A stretch of 27,753 nt of DNA, from assembly GCA_041739295.1 (NCBI GenBank), contig JBGSOE010000291.1, positions 1 through 27,753 of the forward strand, given 5' to 3'. Source of the stretch: JAHJQQ01 sp041739295 (GTDB taxonomy: Bacteria > Pseudomonadota > Gammaproteobacteria > Thiohalobacterales > Thiohalobacteraceae). Numbering within the stretch: position 1 is the first letter of the stretch; each line of letters starts with the position of its first letter. Shown in pieces: positions 23,399 to 27,753 of the stretch. The notes below the pieces were generated by a model that ran no database searches, was not told the DNA's origin, and worked only from the letters and a program-made list of their open reading frames with translations. The translations under genes and the position numbers were made by a program.

Positions 23399-24021
23399 GA
23401 TTTTTGTCCCAGAGTGTAGAGATTGAGTTCGATTTCGCTGCGTGGGTATTCGTGCACCCGCAGATCCAGCGCATCCCAGAATAGTGTCCAGGGCAGTTGC
23501 TCCAGACGCTGCAGATAATCAAGCGCGTTCAGATAACCGCCTTCCACGCGCAGATCGACGTTGTAGCGGACGATGCGGGCACTGCGTTCGCTGTTGGCGA
23601 GCAGCGGCTCACCCGGTGAAGTATCCAATGTCAGCAGACGCAGGCCGGGTTTCTGCTGCAGGATTTCGCGCAGCAACGGGGCGGCCTGCTGGGGCTGTAC
23701 CAATCGACCGAGATGGTCTTCGAACTGCGTATTCTGTGCGGCGAGTTGTTGTACCAGTTCCTGGATGCGGGAGTGGCGCTGTGCCAGCGGGTCTTGACCG
23801 GTCTGACTCAGTAGGCTGGCACGAGCTTGCAGTGCCGCCAGCTTGCTTTGCAGTTCGCTGATCTCGGTGCCGCGTTGGGCAATACCTTTCAGGGCCGGGC
23901 CGATGAACAGTTGATCGCAGAGGGTGTAGAACACCAGTAACGCTACCAGCAGCAGAATGCCACGTTCGCGCAGACTCAATGCATCGATACGGCTGCCCAG
24001 GGTGGCAATGCGCGCGCCCAT
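23395..24021 (-). CDS. mshJ: MSHA biogenesis protein MshJ (PilO-like)
   Basis: A 208-residue bitopic inner-membrane protein of the PilO type. The start at 24021 is chosen because GGGAGG lies 8 nt upstream and it follows the previous stop by one base. A short cytoplasmic N-terminus (MGARIATLGSRIDALSLRER) leads to one transmembrane helix (GILLLVALLVFYTLCDQLFI), then a coiled coil (about residues 45-110, EISELQSKLAALQARASLL...LVQQLAAQNTQFEDHLGRLV). The C-terminal ferredoxin-like domain (RIVRYNVDLRVEGGYLNALDYLQRLEQLPW) is characteristic of PilO/MshJ. Partner of the PilN-like protein just upstream. Confidence 0.9.
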   Translation of the reverse strand: MGARIATLGSRIDALSLRERGILLLVALLVFYTLCDQLFIGPALKGIAQRGTEISELQSKLAALQARASLLSQTGQDPLAQRHSRIQELVQQLAAQNTQFEDHLGRLVQPQQAAPLLREILQQKPGLRLLTLDTSPGEPLLANSERSARIVRYNVDLRVEGGYLNALDYLQRLEQLPWTLFWDALDLRVHEYPRSEIELNLYTLGQKS

Positions 24022-24022
24022 C

Positions 24023-24628
24023 TCAGCGGCCTCCCTGGCTAGCGGCTTCGCCAGAACGCAGTGTAAAGCGCAGTCGGCCAGCCACTTCGCTGTCGCGCTC
24101 GATCTGGACAACGGCAAGCGTCCATTTGCTCAGGGTAGCGTCTTCTGCCAGCAAGGCCAGATACTGCGGAACCAGTTCAGGGTCCAGGGTGATTCCGCGC
24201 AGCTCGATCTCATTGCCCTGGAGATGCAGGCCAGTCAGCCATAGTCCGGATAGAGGATGGCGTGTCAGGGCCTCTAGCACGTGCGCGAAGCCCTGGCTGC
24301 GTTCCAGTATCAGCCCCTGGATTTCCGTCAGTTCGATGGCGCCATCGGCGAGCCGATCTTCAAGGTCCTGGGTGCGGGTTTCGAGTGCCGCCAGCTCATT
24401 TGGATCTGTCTGGGCCTCCAAGACCTGTAACTGGGTATCCAGCGCACGGTACTGATTGTCGAGCAACGCGCGGGTATCGGTATGGCGGGTCAGTTGCAGC
24501 TGCAGCAGCGCCACGCCACCCACCATCAGTACCAACGCCAGGACCAGGATTTGCCCGAGCGCTCGCGCCGAGAACACCTTGGTCTCGCGACGAAACACGG
24601 GTTGAAAAAGGTTGATCTGCTGCTGCAT
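24023..24628 (-). CDS. PilN-like MSHA biogenesis protein (MshI second component)
   Basis: A 201-residue bitopic membrane protein; the cytoplasmic N-terminus MQQQINLFQPVFRRE carries the conserved INLxxP-type motif that binds PilM. One transmembrane helix follows (ILVLALVLMVGGVALLQLQL), then a coiled coil (about 55-115) and a C-terminal ferredoxin-like domain (PLSGLWLTGLHLQGNEIELRGITLDPELVPQYLALL). It corresponds to PilN, often called MshI or MshI2 in MSHA loci. It is the first gene of the assembly operon, with a sigma-54-like promoter 70 bp upstream and a leader hairpin. Its predicted partner, PilM-like, is encoded at the far end of the cluster (11445-12383). Confidence 0.85.
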   Translation of the reverse strand: MQQQINLFQPVFRRETKVFSARALGQILVLALVLMVGGVALLQLQLTRHTDTRALLDNQYRALDTQLQVLEAQTDPNELAALETRTQDLEDRLADGAIELTEIQGLILERSQGFAHVLEALTRHPLSGLWLTGLHLQGNEIELRGITLDPELVPQYLALLAEDATLSKWTLAVVQIERDSEVAGRLRFTLRSGEAASQGGR

Positions 24629-24655
24629 ACCTTGGCGCCGTTCCTATGAGCTACG

Positions 24656-24678
24656 CGTCCGGGGATTGACGCCGGACG
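24656..24678 (-). promoter_or_regulatory. Leader hairpin upstream of the pilus assembly operon
   Basis: CGTCCGG and CCGGACG (24656-24662, 24672-24678) form a 7-bp perfect stem with a 9-nt loop. It lies in the predicted 58-nt leader between the sigma-54-like promoter and the first ATG (24628). No T-run follows, so termination is unlikely; it may affect stability or translation. Confidence 0.4.
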
Positions 24679-24696
24679 GTCTTTCCATAGGGTTAA

Positions 24697-24712
24697 AGCA
24701 AGGGCCGGGCCA
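24697..24712 (-). promoter_or_regulatory. Sigma-54 promoter of the MSHA assembly operon
   Basis: Read on the minus strand, TGGCCCGGCCCTTGCT matches TGGCAC-N5-TTGCW with a single mismatch and exact GG-N10-GC spacing. The predicted start is near 24686, 58 nt before the PilN-like gene. No NtrC-type dyad was found upstream, so a different RpoN activator (PilR- or FlrA-type) may be involved. The chance of such a match in a GC-rich 130-bp gap is low but not negligible. Confidence 0.6.
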
Positions 24713-24761
24713 AGTGTGGGGTTTGCTGTTGTTTTGGGAGGGATTTTAGAGGGCGGAAATA

Positions 24762-24790
24762 CAAACGGCCCGCCAGGGGCGGGCCGTTTG
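24762..24790 (-). terminator. Strong intrinsic terminator after the pilin gene at 24810
   Basis: A 13-bp perfect GC-rich stem (24762-24774 with 24778-24790) has a 3-nt loop, followed on the minus strand by TATTTCC. It lies 20 bp after the stop codon of the pilin gene. It separates the pseudopilin cluster (right edge) from the MSHA assembly operon. Confidence 0.85.
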
Positions 24791-24809
24791 GTTGATCTAG
24801 AATGTGTGC

Positions 24810-25409
24810 TTACATGATGTTGACGCGCAGGTCATAGGCTGTAGTGTTCAATGGGTAAACACCACCTGGACAGTTATTGCAGACTACGGTGCCGCTGGTG
24901 GCAATACCGTCATCCATTTCGCGATCATAACGTGCCGCGGCATCCGCCGGAACGTCTTCCACCGATAACCACACACCGGCACGGCCGCCTATCGTTGCAG
25001 TCCACATACCAAACATAGGACCACCATAGGCATGGGTCGGATTGGCGGCGGCGCCGGTAAGTGTTGGATCGCCCGCAATCAGGTTGGCATAACGAAGGTG
25101 CTGCCACACGGCGCAGGATTCCTCTGCCGCGTTACAGGTCCCAGCAGTAATAGTGCCACCGCCGTTACCATTAGTTGCAGCGGCATTCAACCTAGTGCTG
25201 GCCGTGCTGAAATCACCGGGCAACGCGCCGAAACGATCTTGGAAGGCATAGAAGGCAGCCTTATAGGCTTCGATGTCGCTCTGCATATTCTTGAAACGGG
25301 CATTCGCGATCATCTCCTGACCCTTCAGCACGCCGCCCAGCAGCAGGCCGATAATGACCAGAACGATGGCGATTTCCACCAGGGTAAAACCGGACTGACG
25401 CTTGTTCAT
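24810..25409 (-). CDS. Type IV pilin-like protein (second pilin)
   Basis: A roughly 199-residue prepilin. The ATG at 25409 has GGAG 8 nt upstream and gives a seven-residue leader MNKRQSG before FTLVEIAIVLVIIGLLLGG, with mature Glu5. The post-helix stretch VLKGQEMIANARFKNMQSDIEAYKAAFYAFQDRFGALPGDF is characteristic of a widespread pilin subfamily. Later residues include Cys pairs (CNAAEESCAVW, CNNC) and a Trp/Gly-rich middle. Upstream are 150 bp with two hairpins and downstream is a strong terminator, so it is probably transcribed separately and abundantly. Whether it builds the same pilus as MshA or a different fibre is not clear. Confidence 0.85.
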   Translation of the reverse strand: MNKRQSGFTLVEIAIVLVIIGLLLGGVLKGQEMIANARFKNMQSDIEAYKAAFYAFQDRFGALPGDFSTASTRLNAAATNGNGGGTITAGTCNAAEESCAVWQHLRYANLIAGDPTLTGAAANPTHAYGGPMFGMWTATIGGRAGVWLSVEDVPADAAARYDREMDDGIATSGTVVCNNCPGGVYPLNTTAYDLRVNIM

Positions 25410-25511
25410 GTTCATTACTCCATTCATCCAATTTAAATACGGGATGTGAGCCGTTAGTAGGTCTCACGGTGACTCCATGTAGCAGGGTTAACGGCGATCC
25501 GGTGAAAACCT

Positions 25512-25534
25512 TAAATCGCAAAATCAGCGATTTA
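25512..25534 (-). promoter_or_regulatory. Hairpin in the leader region of the second pilin gene
   Basis: TAAATCGC and GCGATTTA (25512-25519, 25527-25534) form an 8-bp stem with a 7-nt loop. On the minus strand it is followed by AGGTTTTC, so it might terminate transcription from the upstream pseudopilin genes weakly. A second imperfect hairpin (GTGAGCC/GGTCTCAC, 25446-25467) lies closer to the pilin start. No clear promoter was identified. Confidence 0.4.
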
Positions 25535-25563
25535 CCCGATCTTAATTACAGATTGTTCGTCAA

Positions 25564-26244
25564 TCAGGGCAGTCGTCCGGCTGCCGCCATGCGACTGAAC
25601 AACACGCTTGATGGAATCCAGGTTATCAAGTCATCAAAGCCATTATTGAGCTGTATATAGCCAGCATCTACAAAACAACGGTCTCCATCCCGGTTTTCGG
25701 GCTCAAGGGTTCCGCCGTTGTTAGTTTTGGCATTCGATAGAACTAGGGCCGGCAGTTGTTCACCGAGCTGGGGGCCTGCACAGTTAGCCGTGGTACGTAC
25801 TTCCAGATCACCTTGGCCATTGTTTGTTATGGCCGGCATCGGCACGGTAATGTTCTGGGTATAAACGCCATTGACCGCGTAAGTCCAGGAAGAATTTCCC
25901 CAGACAGAGGTATTACCCCAGGCGTCTTTTGAAGATAAGCCAAGGGTCGCATACGGCAGACCACCTACGTTGCGCTGATTCGCGCCAGTGTTACAGGCTC
26001 CGGGACCAGCTAGCCCATCGTCGTTGGTATCTGGACAGGGCAGGCTCTTGTTGATAATGGCGTAGCCTATCAGCGCCTCGCGAATTGATTCCAGCGTTGC
26101 CGCAGTTTCTTTACGGTGGTCGTTTTCCATCTGCGTGCTGAGGGGCATCAGCAAACCGCCGAGCATCAGGCCTACGATGACCAATACCACAGCCATTTCG
26201 ATCAGGGTGAAGCCTTGTGTCTTGAGTGTTGTCATCTTATTCAT
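25564..26244 (-). CDS. Pseudopilin with LPCPDTN motif (canonical prepilin leader)
   Basis: A roughly 226-residue prepilin-like protein. Leader MNKMTTLKTQG, then FTLIEMAVVLVIVGLMLGGLLMPLS with mature Glu5. A conserved segment follows, SIREALIGYAIINKSLPCPDTNDDG, with a Cys at each side of a DTNxDG loop that resembles a Ca-binding EF-hand-like loop, and LPYATLGLSSKDAWG. The same order occurs in the neighbouring gene (26262-26993), so the two are paralogues. ATG 26244 is chosen; ATG 26235 and GTG 26271 are alternatives, none with a good ribosome-binding site. Such proteins are probably minor pilins or adhesins; the function is not known. Confidence 0.75.
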   Translation of the reverse strand: MNKMTTLKTQGFTLIEMAVVLVIVGLMLGGLLMPLSTQMENDHRKETAATLESIREALIGYAIINKSLPCPDTNDDGLAGPGACNTGANQRNVGGLPYATLGLSSKDAWGNTSVWGNSSWTYAVNGVYTQNITVPMPAITNNGQGDLEVRTTANCAGPQLGEQLPALVLSNAKTNNGGTLEPENRDGDRCFVDAGYIQLNNGFDDLITWIPSSVLFSRMAAAGRLP

Positions 26245-26261
26245 ATATTTCGCGCAGTGGT

Positions 26262-26993
26262 TTATGGCCACGCCCCGTAGCTGGGCTCCAGTTGTGCTTG
26301 AAATTCGGTACGATCAACCCAGCCGACCAGATCGTCGAACGGGCCACCAATCGCAGCAGCGGCGTTATCACTCGCAACACGTTGCACGAGATTAGTGACC
26401 GCAGTGCGATTGGTTTCTTCATCGATATGACTTGCTGGTGGATTCGGCATGGCCGCGCCATTTTCATTGAAGCCGCCAAAGCCGTTAGTCCCATACACAA
26501 TTACGACGGCGGGAGGATTGAGAGCGGGTGTCGACATCAGATTATAGAGAGAACCGGCACCGTCGCGGCCCTGGACAGCGATGTCACTTTGCATGGAATT
26601 ATTGAAGGTGCAGGTGCCGCTAGAGGTGAAGTCTGGATCGACAACGTAGCGTAGGCGTCGGCCCCAACTATCTTGTGCGCCGAGTCCTAAAGATACCCAG
26701 GGGAGCGTGCCGGCTATTGGCGCCCCAGTTCCACAAGGCGTATCTGATAGACCGTCGCCGTTGGTGTCGGGACAGGGGAGGCACTGGTTATTGGCTAGCG
26801 CGTAACCGATCAACGATTTGGTAACTGCGCCAATATCACTAATTGATGCGATATTGGCAGGTTGCCGCGCATCGCCCTTGCTGAGTTTGGTCAGCAAAAA
26901 CGACGCCGATCCTAAAATCAAAATTAACAGCATGATCATGATAACCGAACCGCACTGGTGGATAGATGTCGTGTTGTGCGCGCTCCGCTTCAT
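26262..26993 (-). CDS. Pseudopilin paralogue with LPCPDTN motif (non-canonical leader)
   Basis: A 243-residue membrane-anchored protein. The N-terminus MKRSAHNTTSIHQCG is followed by the hydrophobic SVIMIMLLILILGSASFLL. It has a Gly before the helix but lacks the FTLIE motif and the Glu5, so it resembles PilX/MshP-type or GspK-type entry sequences. Residues 61-90 (LIGYALANNQCLPCPDTNGDGLSDTPCGTG) match the neighbour, as does LPWVSLGLGAQDSWGRRLRY. The C-terminal third includes FDDLVGWVDR, also similar to FDDLITW in the neighbour. It starts in a TAATG overlap with the upstream PilP/MshK-like gene, so translation is coupled. Export and cleavage by prepilin peptidase are inferred, not certain. Confidence 0.7.
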   Translation of the reverse strand: MKRSAHNTTSIHQCGSVIMIMLLILILGSASFLLTKLSKGDARQPANIASISDIGAVTKSLIGYALANNQCLPCPDTNGDGLSDTPCGTGAPIAGTLPWVSLGLGAQDSWGRRLRYVVDPDFTSSGTCTFNNSMQSDIAVQGRDGAGSLYNLMSTPALNPPAVVIVYGTNGFGGFNENGAAMPNPPASHIDEETNRTAVTNLVQRVASDNAAAAIGGPFDDLVGWVDRTEFQAQLEPSYGAWP

Positions 26994-27532
26994 TACGGCT
27001 TGGCCTTGGTCTCGGGCGCGGTATTCGGTTTCGCATCGGTAGCCGTTTTTGCCGTCGCCTCCGCCGCTGCGTCCGTAGCTTCCACCTTGGTTTGCGCTTC
27101 GGGTTCAATGGCTGCAACTGCCGGTGCGGGTATAGGCGCCGGGGTGGAGTACTCGAAGATCTCACCAGTTGCCTGATCGACGCCCTGGCCGGGCTTTAAA
27201 GTCCGCGTGCTATCACGAAAGCTCAGTTTTACACGTCCATCGCGCAACAGCGTCATATCGTTCGCGCTGTCTGGGTTGACTGCTGTGCCATTGAGCCAGA
27301 CGACACGTTTGCCGTCGCTACCGCGCAGTGTGCCATTGAGTACGACGCGGTCGGCCGCAGCATTGGTTGTAGATTCTTGCTGCGATGGAAGTCCTGCGCG
27401 TAAGTTATCTATGCGCGCGCGATCCGATGCGCTGGTGAATAGCCTGCCTAGGTCATCAGCCACTGCGCTGCTGACCAGTACTGAGCAGCACATCAGACAC
27501 AGCAGCAGGCCGAAACGGTGCCGTGTGTTCAT
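26993..27532 (-). CDS. PilP/MshK-like periplasmic protein with Ala/Thr-rich tail
   Basis: A 179-residue exported protein with a signal peptide (MNTRHRFGLLLCLMCCSVLVSSAVA, cleavage near residue 25). LGRLFTSASDRARIDNLR follows, and then a small beta domain (VVLNGTLRGSDGKRVVWLNGTAVNPDS...VKLSFRDSTRTLKPGQGVDQATGEIFE). This resembles the N-terminal and beta parts of short pilus proteins of the PilP/MshK type, but the match is by pattern only. The last 50 or so residues are Ala/Thr/Glu/Lys-rich and probably disordered. It overlaps the PilO-like gene (ATGA) upstream and the pseudopilin (TAATG) downstream. Confidence 0.6.
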   Translation of the reverse strand: MNTRHRFGLLLCLMCCSVLVSSAVADDLGRLFTSASDRARIDNLRAGLPSQQESTTNAAADRVVLNGTLRGSDGKRVVWLNGTAVNPDSANDMTLLRDGRVKLSFRDSTRTLKPGQGVDQATGEIFEYSTPAPIPAPAVAAIEPEAQTKVEATDAAAEATAKTATDAKPNTAPETKAKP

Positions 27533-27753
27533 TCTGCAACCTCCATTGGCGCGGCATCCCCGCTATCGAGGCTGTACCAACGCAGTTCACAATCGGCCTT
27601 AAGGTTGGCTTCCTGCAGGCTGACTATTTTTCCTTCACGACTATTGCGCAGCGTGCAGGCCGACAGTTCGAATAATCCGCCGCGGCGTGCTTCAAGTAAG
27701 TTCAAAAATGTGAGTAGATCGCCTTCGTGGCGCAAATCCACTTTCAGCCGCAT
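27529..27753 (-). CDS. PilO-like protein, C-terminal fragment (cut by window edge)
   Basis: Seventy-four codons are visible; the frame runs to the window edge and the Met at 27751-27753 may be internal. The sequence RLKVDLRHEGDLLTFLNLLEARRGGLFELSACTLRNS resembles the C-terminal ferredoxin-like domain of PilO/MshJ/GspM proteins (strand, then helix with FLxxLE, then strand). It is coupled by ATGA overlap to the PilP/MshK-like gene. This suggests a second alignment subcomplex to the right of the window. Confidence 0.5.
   Translation of the reverse strand: MRLKVDLRHEGDLLTFLNLLEARRGGLFELSACTLRNSREGKIVSLQEANLKADCELRWYSLDSGDAAPMEVAE

Overview
The window is from a gammaproteobacterium of moderately high GC. 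The evidence is the GlnA–NtrB–NtrC arrangement, the two-subunit GlyQ/GlyS enzyme, the MSHA-type pilus genes and several dispersed inverted-repeat families typical of environmental Proteobacteria. The species cannot be named from this sequence. Both ends cut through genes: glyS on the left and a PilO-like gene on the right. No tRNA, rRNA, CRISPR array, transposase or phage gene was recognised.

Left part (1-6272): the minus strand carries glyQ-glyS and a small outer-membrane beta-barrel gene. The plus strand then has a conserved-looking unknown gene, a 144-bp MITE-like element, and a tight three-gene unit: a PP-loop RNA-thiolation-type enzyme with a C-terminal NFACT-R-like domain, a TusA-family sulfur carrier, and a long cation-diffusion-facilitator transporter.

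Centre (6273-11267): a nitrogen-control block on the plus strand. glnA has two NtrC-type sites 31 bp apart and a sigma-54 promoter with exact -24/-12 spacing. A small DUF4124-type secreted protein follows, then glnL(ntrB)-glnG(ntrC). An NtrC-type palindrome abuts a TATAAT box upstream of glnL, which suggests autoregulation.

Right part (11445-27753): about 16 kb on the minus strand encodes an MSHA-like type IV pilus. Read in the direction of transcription, it starts with a PilO-like fragment, a PilP/MshK-like protein, two related LPCPDTN pseudopilins and a pilin, closed by a strong terminator. Next comes a sigma-54-like promoter and the assembly operon PilN-like/MshI2, MshJ, MshK, MshL secretin, MshM, MshN, MshE (with c-di-GMP-binding-type MshEN repeats) and MshG. 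Then come the major pilin with its own terminator, the minor prepilins MshC, MshD, MshO and MshP, and finally a PilM-like protein. MshF, MshQ and the prepilin peptidase are not seen here.

The most unusual features are: (1) the MshP/PilX-like minor pilin carries a C-terminal array of seven C-W-A-V-G repeats, probably a beta-propeller and possibly a tip adhesin; (2) three consecutive minor-pilin genes (mshD, mshO, mshP) have 5' coding ends built from dispersed inverted-repeat elements read in frame, which lengthens their leader peptides; (3) the PP-loop/NFACT-R + TusA pair looks like a compact, poorly described RNA sulfuration module; (4) there are two linked pseudopilins with a Cys-framed, Ca-loop-like DTNxDG motif.
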